Part shown: positions 33,701 to 44,476 of the stretch, piece by piece | Layout: every line of letters begins with the position of its first letter | Position numbering within the stretch: position 1 is the stretch's first letter | NCBI GenBank assembly: GCA_019828545.1 | Contig: JACVRA010000181.1 | Coordinates: 372,001-436,000, forward strand | Reading direction: 5' to 3' | DNA: 64,000 nt | Source: Paracamarosporium sp. OC-R06-R3 | Lineage: Eukaryota > Ascomycota > Dothideomycetes > Pleosporales > Didymosphaeriaceae | Notes under the pieces: generated by a model | The model's input: only the letters and a program-made list of their open reading frames with translations | Databases searched by the model: none | What the model was told of the DNA's origin: nothing | Made by a program: the position numbers and the translations under genes

Positions 33701-34588
33701 GATACTCGACTGCGGCCACCCATGCAGTGCCACATTTCGCACTGAGTGTTGCCCTTGGAATTGTACTGTACGAGGTCTAGACGAAGGACATGGGATGGAA
33801 GGCTTAACAGTAGACTCAAAGTTGTCTTAAAATCCTACTAGAGTTGTTAATCATCCACAGTTTGCTCGAAATGTGTCGAAAGGACATGCAATGGCTTCCA
33901 GGTGAAGTGTCACGTGCCGTGTGTCCAGGTTTCGTTCCCAATATACAACACCTCCAGCCCATCCGCCAGCTCCAGTATAACAACAGAAGGCTTTTGGCAG
34001 CTATATCACACATAGCAGTTGCACCGTCCGGCACCAAGATTTTCACATGTTATGCAATCTCGGCAACGATTCATTTAACTTACGAGAGGGTCATTGGATA
34101 GCTTCTAACCTAAACCTGTGCTCCGGATATTATGATCATTTCAACCTACCACAAACACTGTCTTTCATCGTCCTCAACAAACATGTGGTTAATAGACTTC
34201 GAACACATCACGTGAGCGACTGCGGGAACACTCACGCCAAGCTCGCACGAGCGTTAGCCTCTTTTTACCTAGCTTTGAAAGTCGCCGTGGTAGTATGATG
34301 GTATATATATTCAATTGGAAATGGTAGCTGTACTCGTCTCACAAAGGCTCCCAGCCATACATATTCACACCGGTCGCAAAAACAACGCCAACTCAGCCAT
34401 AAAGAGCGAGTATCCTCCACTTTTACCCGTGCGCCTAATAATGCCCTAATGTAACGGACCAAGTCACAACCAGCCATGTCGTAAGAAGTAAAACAATCAG
34501 AGAAAAGAAAGTGGTATCACTGGGGTATATGCATGCATCGAGCCTCATCTCTTACACCTAATCAAACCGTGCTCCCGGATGGTATCTC
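30705..34588. other. Long gene-poor interval with unassigned fragments
   Basis: About 3.9 kb with no confident gene. The minus frame at 31414-31968 (184 codons, ATG start) is the longest, but it has neither domain nor splice support. Overlapping minus frames at 33005-33211, 33162-33470 and 33522-33719 have protein-like composition (for example SVPWISSMPKYPYIQQYDVS) and might be exons of one decayed gene, but I cannot join them. A helical fragment at 32277-32615 is listed separately. Confidence 0.4.
32277..32615 (-). pseudogene. Fragment of a coiled-coil protein with one in-frame stop
   Basis: After a plausible acceptor (TTTTACCAG) the minus strand reads EGPWDPQPMRLVTKRLDLI, then TGA at 32550-32552, then continues in the same frame as INLRATAIKQELELLNAEDE and KLGFEMEGMRRKAVCEYE. 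The second half has a regular charged-helix pattern. The stop could come from CGA by one C-to-T change. The upstream and downstream ends are unknown and I do not recognise the family. Confidence 0.35.
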
Positions 34589-35763
34589 TCAGATCTTGTC
34601 GAAGTCGGCCTCCGGGCGTCGCTGGCTGGGATGATGCGCAAGATTCGGTTTGACGAGGTGTGCGAACTGTGGGTTCACGTTGAGTGGCGCTGAGATCTCG
34701 GGTACGTGCGGGACGTCGCTGTCCCTACGCTTGAGCCAGAAACTCCGCTTCGTCTGGCCGCTCGTGGATCGCGAGTACAGGCTTGAGGAACGGCGGTGAT
34801 GACCTTGGAATGTGGGCTTGTCGGGTGAAGAGCTGTGGTAGGACGGCAGCACAGATTGACGAGCGTTGCGGAAGGCGCGGAGTGGGTTGAAGTCGAATTG
34901 CGAAAAGCGATTTTCTTTCTGCGGCGAGGCAATATTCGGCTGAGGAGAACCCATGTCGACAGGTGGTGTGCCCATACGCATGGGTGGCGTACCCATGCGC
35001 ATAGGTGGTGATCCCGTACGAGAGTTGGTGCTGCCCGTGTGGTGTGTGGTGATGGTGAACGCTCTGAGCTTGGACTCAGTATCGAAATCCATTGGCGGCT
35101 CTTCTGTTAGAGTGATGGCGCCCTTGGAGCGGACGCGGCGGGCAGTTATATGACGGGCTTTGTCGCGGAAGACGAAACTCTATACTAATGTTAGCGTTTG
35201 CACACATGTCAGCCAAGAACAAACGTACAGCGACGACATTGAAGAAACCGATCACTATGGCAAGGATACCAGAAGCGAGGAGCAGGCGCCAAAATGGCAT
35301 ACCCAGCGATTCCTGGCTCGTAGCCTGTTTATTCATGTTGCCGAGCATATTGAGACCAAGCACAGTCATGGAACATCCCAAGGCAACGAAGCCATGGCTA
35401 GGGCTGAGCAGGGGCCAGTTGCGAGCGAAGTAGCCCCGGAAGAGAGAGCATTCGGAAACGACAAGGAACACTATCACTCGTTAGATGTTTCGTGGGATTG
35501 TTTCAGCACGCGATGGGGACGTACTGCCGACCAGTGCAGTCACTACGTGACTAGTAGCGTCGAAGAAGAAGAACTAGAGACTGTTAGCTCTAATCGAAGT
35601 GCACAAGGGCAATGAATCCTACCTTGGAGACAATGAAGGTCTTCACAAGCATGACGATGCTGCTTGCGACTACGGAGGAGAGTGTGATAATATTGATTGC
35701 CCGTAGGACATTGAGGATGATGTAGCCTGGGCCGGCCAGATGCTCCGCTGAGAGGATCGCCAT
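34589..35763 (-). CDS. DUF7598-type four-helix membrane protein
   Basis: Four exons (35763-35623, 35573-35525, 35470-35229, 35179-34589) encode 340 residues. The start AILSAEHLAGPGYIILNVLR is typical of this fungal family. Four hydrophobic segments follow (about residues 15-40, 48-68, 88-108 and 125-145), with the conserved FARNWPLLSPSHGFVALG between the second and third. The remaining ~190 residues are cytosolic-type, basic and disordered, rich in Ser and Pro. They include three 7-residue PPMRMGT-like repeats near 34951-35013. All splice joins keep frame and fall between or within helices. The function is unknown. Expression as a plasma-membrane or ER protein is inference from topology only. 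The gene marks the first well-preserved conserved locus right of the decayed region. Confidence 0.85.
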
Positions 35764-37104
35764 TGCTTCGGATGGGTTAAAAGCAGACTGTGAGAAGTTG
35801 AGTTATAAGTTGGCTGAGCTGTCCGGCAGTCAAAATCGCGTCGAGCGTCGGTATCGAAAGATGGAGTTTAAAAAGTAGAAGTTAGTTGACAAGAGAGAGT
35901 GGATGAAGAAGTCGAAAACAAGAGGGAATATATCCCGCGCCCCAGGGCAGAGTCTTCTTGCTCAGCAAGCGTCTCAATAGCAGACAATAGGAAGAACAGA
36001 GAAGAATGGAAAGAATGTGGGAGAACTTGAGGTGAAGGGCAGATGAGCTAGGCCCCCAGGCCTGGAGCGGGTACTATTGTCGCGAACCTCACAATAGCCT
36101 AAGGAACGCGCTGCGACCCGTCGCGCTGGCACCTTTCACTTGGACAAGATCGAGTGGTCAGAACTGCACCACATGGACTCGTCGCAAACTATGCTGCCGA
36201 GTGAAGCGAAACGCGCCCTCGAAGCAGCTTAGCGACGTCCATAGCGAACCGGATCATCACAGAATGGATGACTGGATCTCCTCTTTCGCAACGCAGAGCT
36301 TGCAGCCAATATCGAGCATCCTCGTGGTTGGGCTTCTAGAGACGCGAGGCAAGTGTGGGAGTCGTGCGGTGGCCACGTAGTGATTGGCTCTGCGCGCTCG
36401 CGGCGACAGCGGGACGATGTTTCAGGTTCTAAAACGGGCCACGGGCCCTAGATCGGCAGCCGGGCGGTTAGATTTGCGCGGCCCCTTCATCGTTGGACCT
36501 CAATTTACCAACATGTCGTGCGACGACGGGCCAAAGGCGACGCGCTTGTGGTCGTGGTTGTGATGAAGGGGAATACCTGGGAAGTACAGAGCGCGTGGTT
36601 TGGGCCCGAAAGGCGCTAAACGGCGCTCTGTAAAATCGAGCCATATGGTGCTTCTGTCGCAACACCCCTCATCTTAGGAACAATTTCTCATTTCGTTTGA
36701 AAAGTGATCATGTGGCATTACCGAACGTTTGTGCGTACAAAATACTTTCCCTAGCAGCAGCGTTGATCACGGGTGTCTCAGTCATTACCGCGTGGGGTAA
36801 TATTTGCGCCAAAGTGATTCCCTACGGTGTGTGGCGAGCTTGACTAGAATTTTCTGGATACGCGTGACGCTTACGAGAATCGTCAAGGCAGAATCCGACT
36901 ACCGGATCGGTTCTTTGTTGCAGATATGAACAGATCTCAACAACCTCATGAAGCTTCGACGGATTTGAGTATGGAGCGTTGTTGTTTTGGGGAGTCGTAG
37001 ATGTTACGGTAAACGTGACTGTGCTTGTGGTGTTTGAGTAGCATGCGTTAGCTTTCCATGTCGTATGCGTATGGGAAGGAATGAAATACCATTGAGGCGG
37101 TTCA
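35764..37104. other. Intergenic, no gene seen
   Basis: Holds the promoter of the DUF7598 gene on the left. No domain-bearing frame is found. The minus-strand frame at 36822-37292 partly mirrors the start of the C2H2-TPR relic and is considered its antisense shadow. Confidence 0.45.
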
Positions 37105-38787
37105 ATGATACGGAACTCAGTGGCTAGCCATCTTGTAGTGGGTAAGTGTTCATCTAGGCAGAGTGCAAAGCGGTCCGCAGCATGGCCAGCTCTTGACAAA
37201 TCTTGCATTGAGATGCTTGCGAAGCAAGTGGTTGAAACTTTTCCTAACATGGAAAACAACTTTCTTGCACGCCGTTTAGCTCTAGCAAACACACACCGCC
37301 GCCAACATTTTGCGTACTGGCAGAGACATGCTCTTAAACTCTCAAATAACCATGACTTTTTATCTGGAGTTGAACTCTCGGATCCTTTAGGAGCAACCCC
37401 ATCTCAAGATCCTTTGTCATCTGGACGACTTCTACCTGTAGCAACCAAGCCTAGCCTATCTCCATCTAACCAGATTGCGTCGACTATTATTTCAGGGACA
37501 GACGCTACTAGATTTGACCCCAAGATTGAGGATAAGCTAGATACAGAGACGGTTATCTCATATGCAACAACGGCATATGGATCGGGAAGAGATGCTGTCG
37601 AGCTGCCCCCACCGCCTCCAGACGCAGCTACGCAGTCCGAGTTCCTCTGTCAGATTTGTCACGTAGTATGTCCTTCGAAGCAAGGAACGCAGAGAGGATG
37701 GCGGTAGGTCATCTGTAGCAGATATTATTACTATAACCCGACTGACTCTAATAGCGCACTCGTTCTCCATGATCTTCAGCCTTACGTATGTACGTACCCC
37801 GAGTGTGCAGTGGCAGATACACTTTATTCAAGTCGCAACTCTTGGCTTGAACATGAACGCCCAGTACGTCGTCGGGTTTGGCAATGCCACGAACATGCGG
37901 CTTGTGTTTTCAAATCCAAGGAAGCGTTCCAGGAGCATCTTAACAACGGACACGATAACTTGACCGAAATGCACGCATAACAACTTGCCTCGTTGACAGA
38001 AGCAACCGTGTCCGATGGTCGAACAAAATGCCCATTTTGCTTCGATCCGGGGCCGTTCTCGAAAGGTCTTCATAATCATATGGCCATCCATCAAGAAAGG
38101 ATTGCAACGTTCTCCTTACCTCGAGACATTCAGGGCTCAAATGACGATGTTTCGAAGTCGTCTAAAGCCCAAGGAATCCGATCTTGGGACTGGCTAAGTT
38201 CTGTTTCGTTGGAATTCAAGAATAGTTCCATTTCAACGGCCTCTTCTGCTAGTGGAGAAGGACAGAAAGAAGGAATTGCGCCTAATCAAGGGTCGAAGCT
38301 GGCGAATGTGTTGGAAGATGAGGGCAAGCTGGCCGAGATAGAAGAGATGTCCCGGCGAAAGCTAGAGGAATATGTGAAGGTGCTGGGGGAAAACCATCTT
38401 GAAACGCTGATCAGCAGGAGGGGCCGGGCCAATTTGCTAGGGGATGTAGATAGGCTAGATGAGGCAGAAGAGATGTTCCAGCAAGTGCTAGAGGGATATA
38501 AGAGGACATCTGGGAACGAGGATCCTAAGACACTGACTAGCATAGCTAGCCTAGCGTTGACGTACAATCACAAAGGCCAATGGAAGGAGGTCGAAAAGCC
38601 ATTTATACAAGTAATAGAGGCAAGAAAGAGGGTGCTTGGGGATAAGCATCCAGATACGCTAGCCAGCATGACCGGTTTAGCGTCGACGTACTATAACCAA
38701 CGCCGGTGGGCAGAAGCTGAAGCACTAGAGGCGCAAGTGGTAGAGACAAGAAAGGGGATGCATACGGACAAGCGTCTGGTAAATTGA
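37105..38787 (+). pseudogene. Relic of a C2H2 zinc-finger / TPR protein
   Basis: The N-terminal exon contains HRRQHFAYWQRHALKLSN and ends after a CxxC finger start (FLCQICHVVCPSK). An intron (about 37705-37755) leads to LHDLQPYVCTYPECAVADTL, SWLEHE and WQCHEH, a finger pair typical of a large ascomycete family. TAA at 37978-37980 then interrupts the frame, which simply continues as QLASLTEATVSDGRTKCPFC, a third finger with GLHNHMAIHQERIATF. TPR-like repeats of the kinesin light-chain type follow (38330-38760; for example TLASMTGLASTYYNQRRWAE). The last repeat loses frame near 38770. The protein would have been a finger-plus-TPR adaptor of unknown function, often seen near NLR genes. The TAA can arise from CAA by C-to-T. 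The transcript may still be made, but a full protein cannot. Confidence 0.75.
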
Positions 38788-39584
38788 CCAGCATGGCCAG
38801 CCTAGCCTTGACGTATAGTAAAACTAAGGCTGGTGGCTAGAAGCTGAGCGCTGGGGTGCAAGTAATGACTTACAAAACCGTTCGTGCCCACCTTGTAAAA
38901 GATCGATCTCGTTCCATACATGAGTCATGGGGCGACCATAGCGTAACATCGTATCAAGCGCCCTTTTTCAGAGCAAGCGAGGTGGTAGCGATGCCGCGCC
39001 TAAGTCGCGTGAGTAATGTTAAAAGAGCACAGTCATATTGAAATCGCACCTTTACAGGCCGTGTTTGACCGCTTTTAGCCTTGGTTCATATGCAAGCGAC
39101 AGTTCAATCTTGAGGTTCATTGAAAATGAATTGATCCTTGGGGCGCGATCGTGGCTCAGCCTCAACAGCCCCCATTTAGACGTGCCCCGATTGGCTGAAC
39201 CGTTGGCATCCCGGCTCCTAGCCTGACAGGGAAGGTAGAGGATCCCGGCAGCCCTATCTAGACTGGTGCGTGCACGCTCTAGGTGAGATGCAAACGCTGC
39301 TAAATAGAGTGATTCATCTCCTTGCGAGTGACTCACTCCAGCATATAAACACAGGCGTTGCTATGTTACGCGGTTCCAACTCGGTGCATTATTTCGAGCT
39401 GGGGCTGTGTCTTCACCTCACCTAGATACTACTGGAGCCGAGTACAACAAGTCATTCCCGCGTTGAAGACTACGCTTAGAAGGACGAACGCCGCGGAATC
39501 TTACTCAATTAAAGTCTCGCCTTAAGCAGCGCTGCTACCGCTACTTGCTTACTCGCTCGTTTTTACCGTACCTGATATCGCAAC
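38788..39584. other. Intergenic with promoter of the 601-residue gene
   Basis: The left end carries a few more codons of out-of-frame TPR sequence (to about 38850). A TATA-like motif CATATAAAC at about 39342 lies 240 bp before the next start codon. No gene is seen. Confidence 0.5.
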
Positions 39585-41390
39585 ATGGGCTTCTTGTGCT
39601 GTTTCGGCTCTGCCGACGACGACGCAGCGGCTCCTCGACCCGCAAAGACACCGAACGCAGTCCCCAATGTGCAGAGAACATGGCAAGTAGACGATGCATG
39701 GGCGGCACAGTATACCGCGGCCAGCAAGGAGGGCGCTTCTGAAGAGACCATGTCACAGCGCGTACGGAAATATATCGATTCGCTTTACCCCCAGTGCGCC
39801 AGAGCAGGAACAACTGAAGACATGGGTGAAGACCGCCACCGCCTCACAGACGGAACCTGCTCGCCGCATACCGCACGAACTATCCTGGTACTCGACGACG
39901 ACTTCACTGGTGTACTGTACTCCTCGGTCTTAATTCTCAATCTTCCTGCCGATGCAGACTTGACGCCCGGAAAGTGGCTCGACACGTCCGAGATGAAGGA
40001 GGCAAAGGCCCATATGATTCGTCTACTCACAATGATGGAGGGTCAGAACATAAACGTCAAGCACATCGTTTTGAGGATTTTTATCGGCGGCGACGCAGTA
40101 TGTTGCAAGTTCCACCCCGAGACTGTGACGCCAAGCATCACGGTGTTGAACAGCGACCCTCCGCGCGCTTTCAAGCAGAACAATGACGAGATTGCGCGCG
40201 CAATGCGCAAATCCCCTGATGTGCCCAAGGGTGCCTTCCGGGGTGTTTTCTTCGCGAAGGTATTGCAGAATCTACAGAAAAGCCATCCGGGATGTACGGT
40301 CTGGGATGAGGGTCCGCTCCCCTTCAACGTGGCCGGCAAGCCTTTTGCGGACCCCACACGCCTACTTGTTGCGAGAGACTTTGGCGGGAAACCGGAAGAT
40401 CATTACCAGCCAGACGAGGATGTTGAAGCCACGGTATACCGGATTAAAAGGGTCGGCGAGGAGGCTGCATCTGTACCGCTAAAGTTACTCCAAAGCAAAA
40501 ATCCCACAAAGGTCCGTGGAAATATTGTCGCAGTCACGGTGTTAGTGGCTACGCCTTTGACTGAAGTCTGGCCCAAGACCGGTGCCTACGTCAAATCTGC
40601 CGCAATGAAATCAGCGAAGGCCGCAACAATGGAGTTGTTGGAGAAGTGGAATCAGGAAGGAAAGCTTACACATTGCTACCTAGCAGTCTGGATGGGTGCC
40701 GACCATGCGAGGCTAAAGTTCATTAGTGAGAGATTTGGGTTGCCAGCACAAATCAAGGACAAAGAGCAGGAGAAGCAAGAAGTAGCAAGCACAGATGCTC
40801 AGAAACATCCTCCCCTCGACGACTTCTATGTCGAGTTGAAAGAGGAAGACGAGCACCAACTTTTCGAGTCCGAAGTGCAGTTCCAGGCCATCAAGCAGTT
40901 GATCAAGCAAAGAGCCGAGCAGAATCCCGACCGGTACCGCGCCATGGCTCCACAGCTCGCTCTCATGTCGGCTCAGCACTTCCTAGAGATAAATTACCCA
41001 GGCTGCGAGGTCTCGGACGAAGGAGAATTCCCCGTCACTATAGACGGCGAGACTAAGACTATCTGCGACACCCGCTTCGTCGTAGCCAAAGATCCGAAGA
41101 AGGAGACCAACAACGTGATCGCGGCTGTTCACCTTGTCCCTCTTCCTGGCGGACCGGATATGACCTGGGCGCAGATCCACGAGAAGACTTGGTTGGATAC
41201 CCCAGAGATAGCAGCTGCGGAGCTAGCGTTGCTAGCGGTTCTGAAGCAGTGGTACAAAGAGGGTAGGTTGGCCGATGATTGCATGGCGCAAGTGCAGATG
41301 GGCATGGACGCGACGATCTATAGGTTTGTTGACGGCGAGAGGTTTGAGGATTATCCTGAGGAGAGACAGAGCCAGTTCAAGTGGCAGTGA
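39585..41390 (+). CDS. Uncharacterised protein with lipidation-type N-terminus and three repeats
   Basis: A single exon of 601 codons. The start MGFLCCFG has Gly2 for N-myristoylation and Cys5-Cys6 for palmitoylation, so membrane attachment is likely. Three diverged units of roughly 130-190 residues follow, at about 55-185, 210-390 and 440-595. Each has a YPGC-like turn (YPQC, HPGC, YPGC), in units 2 and 3 followed by WDEGPLPF or SDEGEFPV. Each has a hydrophobic strand-rich middle (ILVLDDD, IVAVTVLVATPL, IAAVHLVPLP) and a TW/KWLDT-like element in units 1 and 3. Each ends EGxL plus MGADxxxxKF-type sequence (GGDAVCCKF, MGADHARLKF, MGMDATIYRF). The linkers are charged and predicted to be helical. 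I do not recognise the family. No catalytic signature is evident, so a scaffold or binding role is possible. Codon use looks ordinary and no disruption is seen. Confidence 0.85.
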   Translation: MGFLCCFGSADDDAAAPRPAKTPNAVPNVQRTWQVDDAWAAQYTAASKEGASEETMSQRVRKYIDSLYPQCARAGTTEDMGEDRHRLTDGTCSPHTARTILVLDDDFTGVLYSSVLILNLPADADLTPGKWLDTSEMKEAKAHMIRLLTMMEGQNINVKHIVLRIFIGGDAVCCKFHPETVTPSITVLNSDPPRAFKQNNDEIARAMRKSPDVPKGAFRGVFFAKVLQNLQKSHPGCTVWDEGPLPFNVAGKPFADPTRLLVARDFGGKPEDHYQPDEDVEATVYRIKRVGEEAASVPLKLLQSKNPTKVRGNIVAVTVLVATPLTEVWPKTGAYVKSAAMKSAKAATMELLEKWNQEGKLTHCYLAVWMGADHARLKFISERFGLPAQIKDKEQEKQEVASTDAQKHPPLDDFYVELKEEDEHQLFESEVQFQAIKQLIKQRAEQNPDRYRAMAPQLALMSAQHFLEINYPGCEVSDEGEFPVTIDGETKTICDTRFVVAKDPKKETNNVIAAVHLVPLPGGPDMTWAQIHEKTWLDTPEIAAAELALLAVLKQWYKEGRLADDCMAQVQMGMDATIYRFVDGERFEDYPEERQSQFKWQ

Positions 41391-42505
41391 TGAGCGATGG
41401 AGAAGGGTCCCGAGAGTAAAGAGGAGGCATTACGATTCTTGTAGATCACATGATCTAATTGTTAATTTATAATATCACTCATCGAGTGAAGTGTACGAAT
41501 GAAACGCGGTTACTAGAGCCTGTCGCAAACACCTTGTGCTGTTTGAGGAAAAGCAATCCGCGAGCTGAAGGTACAACTAAACCAAACCGGGGCCCCTTCA
41601 AAGTCGCACGCATCTGCGTCGTTAAGCATTGAGAACGAGCGCGCTTTCTTACCTAACGGTATATCTTCCTTGCGTTACAGTTAGTGCTTGGTTTCATCGA
41701 AGACAAAGAAAGCCATTATGAGTTGATGCAAATTTGGCTGATAGTTATGGCGTAGGGGCCCTTGTACCCAGGAAAATGATGACGAGCAATATACGGTTGG
41801 AGGACGTAGTTGAAGATGCTACTAATCTCTGATCAAAGACAAAAAGGGCCACGTGACAATACTGGAGAAGGTGAACAGGGAGTGGAACTACTGCGGCAAC
41901 TCCCCATATGCATCATCATAGAATTTTGGGAGGTTGACATAGGCTCAACATGCGCTATAAACCTCAGCTGATACTCCAACCATTTGCGTTGACAAGGATG
42001 TCGTAGAAGAATGCAGGAGTGTTGAACGCCCGGAAACCTAGACGCATGCAGAGTTTGGCGTGATCTTGTAACACATCTTGTGATACCGGGAAATCTCGAA
42101 ATTAAAAGCGTGACGAACTTCTCAGCACCGTAGTATGAATGCGTCGTTCGTACTGAGGCGGGGCTGCGCGTCGGGGGACTCCGGTTACCGGGACCGGTAA
42201 TTCCCGCTTAAGTTATCTCACACCACATCTTGCGATGCCGAAAGTTTACGAACAGTCACCAAGATGCGCATGACGATAACGCCACCATCATTCAACCCCA
42301 CGGGGTCTTGACAATTTCTTCCTTACAACCCCTCAACATAAAAGCAACTATGCCTGGCACAGTTTCTATCTCATCGTCGATTATACGATATCATCTACCT
42401 CAGCACCACCATCCAAAGCATTCAATAACATCACTCATATAACCCGCTGCGAAAGCGACACTTCTCTGAGCACAAATATATATCGCGATTAAGCCAAACG
42501 ACACA
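41391..42505. other. Intergenic, contains first copy of a duplicated flank
   Basis: The first part is the 3' flank of the 601-residue gene. Positions 41421-41547 recur in diverged form at 43456-43585. A near-palindrome TTACCGGGACCGGTAA lies at about 42184-42199. No gene is seen. Confidence 0.5.
41421..41547 (+). repeat. Diverged direct repeat, copy 1
   Basis: Shares with 43456-43585 the blocks TCACATGATCTAATTGTTA, TGTACGAAT, AGAGCCTGT and ACCTTGTG in the same order and orientation, with small indels between. Confidence 0.7.
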
Positions 42506-42673
42506 ATGCCCCACGCCATCGAGCCGATTGAACAACCTCAACAAGAGCAAGCACCCGTCGTGCACCACTCGCACATGCCACATCTACATTTGCCACATCC
42601 ACACCTGCACGTCAAAGCGCACTTGGAAAAGTGGCTTCAGGATGCTCTAGAGGTTTATGGGCGGATGGGTTAA
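42506..42673 (+). CDS. Histidine-rich small ORF, 55 residues
   Basis: ATG at 42506 opens a 55-codon frame ending in TAA at 42671. The peptide has an acidic Gln/Glu/Pro start, a central His-rich block (HHSHMPHLHLPHPHLHVKAH) and an amphipathic tail (LEKWLQDALEVYGRMG). Ten of 55 residues are His, mostly alternating with Leu, Pro or Met, which suggests metal binding. There is no signal peptide. The leader contains ACACA before ATG, a fair context. It is too short to be certain, but the composition is non-random for this region and the reading frame is clean. I do not know a homologue. Confidence 0.45.
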   Translation: MPHAIEPIEQPQQEQAPVVHHSHMPHLHLPHPHLHVKAHLEKWLQDALEVYGRMG

Positions 42674-44003
42674 GTCGCTGTCGTGGATTGCAAACGAATG
42701 GTGCGCATGCCTAATGTCAAAATATGTAGACTTTTTGCTGACATGTTCAGTGATCAACAATTTATGGACAAAGGAAGCAATGACCTAATGAATAAGGCGC
42801 ATTTTTTTCATGCCGGAGTAATGGATTTCGTGGGTAGCCGGCTGTGTTGAACGTGGAGTGGGTCTTGGATTCGAGGGTTAGGGCTATCTTGGCGGCGGAA
42901 GCAACCCATGGCAATGTTCCTCAGTGTAAGAACAGAGATGTGACGTCTTCTAGGAAGAATTCCTTAGGAACGATGGAGCGCGTGTGTTTTTGATACCAAT
43001 TTTTCAATACCATTTCAAGTTCAATGTTACTGAATACCTTGTCTTATGGTGTAGCGGAGCAGCTGTCACATATATTTATTTACTACTGTATAGCCATAAC
43101 GGCAGTGTTGAACAATAGACAGCGCGAAACCTGGATTTATGTAAGTTTTGCCCTCCACCGTTGCCCAAGCCTATACCACCAACACATGAAGATGTTACCT
43201 ATTTTGATTGCTGAAGTTGAAATTCATGAATGGCCTATGGACCTACTAAGAATTGGCAGGGAACATTCGAATCTATGGGAGGCTTTCATTAGAGAATTAT
43301 CAGACAGTTACCCTATTGTTGCACCGACGTGGCAATGTTCATACTAAAACCTAATCAAGTTAGCCCTATGTAACGTACTAGAAACGGGAATTCATAGGGA
43401 TACAGACTAGGCCAACGTAGATAGAAGCATCAGGTGAACTGCGTCTTGGAGCGAAGAGGAGACATTGTGATTCTTAAGGTCACATGATCTAATTGTTACA
43501 TGCAATGTCGCTCCTCGAACGAATTGTACGAATAGGGAATGATCGTCAGAGCCTGTTGCAACAAACAAAATACCTTGTGTTGTTTACGATGATGATTCAT
43601 TAAACCGTAAGCGCTGACTGAGATGGCCCATATTGGTTATCTGCCGTAATGCATGTATAATCGCAAGCAAAGATAATCGCTACAATCCAATAACAACAAT
43701 CATTTCATCTTCAAGTAACAAATCGACTTCCAAAAGCACCGAAAAAGAAACATCTTCGAGATCAAGCGTCCCACGCGATCGGCCCGCCTTCACGTGGCGC
43801 CGCGGGAAAGACCCACCGCGCGGCGCATCCAGACCCAACGAGCGAACGGCCTCGGCCTACCCAATTCCGTCAAACCTCACCGCGCTTACACCCCAACCTT
43901 AACCTTTCTTCCCGCCACACCGCCACGCACTACATCTCACCCTCCCCCTTCTCTGCTCTACCTCTGTACACGCACGCACTCCGTCTGCAGACACAACGAC
44001 GCC
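42674..44003. other. Intergenic, contains second copy of a duplicated flank
   Basis: A 107-codon plus frame at 43024-43347 has no recognised features. The repeat copy lies at 43456-43585. From about 43680 on, the sequence is the promoter and leader of the SERF gene, with pyrimidine/A-rich stretches just before the start. Confidence 0.45.
43456..43585 (+). repeat. Diverged direct repeat, copy 2
   Basis: Homologous to 41421-41547, about 2 kb away and in the same orientation. No second copy of the 601-residue gene is recognisable upstream of it. Confidence 0.7.
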
Positions 44004-44476
44004 ATGGCCCGCGGTAACCAGCGCGAGAAAGCCCGTGAGAAGAACTTGAAGGAGCAGGCTGGTAAGGTACGTTGGGTTGCGTTTTTTGTTGGTGCTTATC
44101 TATGCGGGGATGGATGGATGGATGGATGTATGACTGCTGGCTGGGGATGCGAAAGGCGATTCAGGTATGATGTGAACGTGTGCTAACGCAGTGATGCAGA
44201 AAAAGGGGAACAATGTACGTGGATGAGGGAGGAAGGAAGGTTGAGGAGTGGTGTTCTAACGACCGTAGATGTCCGGCACGGAATTTGCCAAGGCGAAGGA
44301 GGACACTGCCGCTATCATGCGCGCTAAGCAGGCTGCGGGTACGTACTCTCTGAGTTATTCTTCTCTGCCTTGTGTTGCATGGTCTTCTGTGCAGAACAGC
44401 GGAGGGTTTGTAATTTGGTGAATGCGATGCGCTGACGGTGTGCGTAGCCGATGCCAAGAAGGCGGAAAAGAAGTAG
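44004..44476 (+). CDS. SERF / 4F5-family small basic protein
   Basis: Four exons (44004-44066, 44200-44214, 44269-44338, 44448-44476) give 58 residues; the second exon is only 15 nt. The sequence begins MARGNQREKAREKNLKEQ, the highly conserved N-terminus of 4F5/SERF proteins, continues GTEFAKAKEDTAAIMRAKQ and ends in a Lys/Ala tail. SERF proteins are small, disordered, charged factors that modulate protein aggregation and bind RNA. All exon joins keep frame and the acceptors are CAG/TAG. The gene is intact. Micro-exon structure is common for this family in fungi. Confidence 0.92.

Noticed and set aside
36822..37292. 156-codon minus-strand frame
   Set aside because: The first third is the exact antisense of the conserved N-terminal exon of the C2H2-TPR relic.
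42184..42199. Near-palindrome TTACCGGGACCGGTAA as a transcription-factor site
   Set aside because: A single short palindrome without a linked gene or repetition; reported only as part of the intergenic description.
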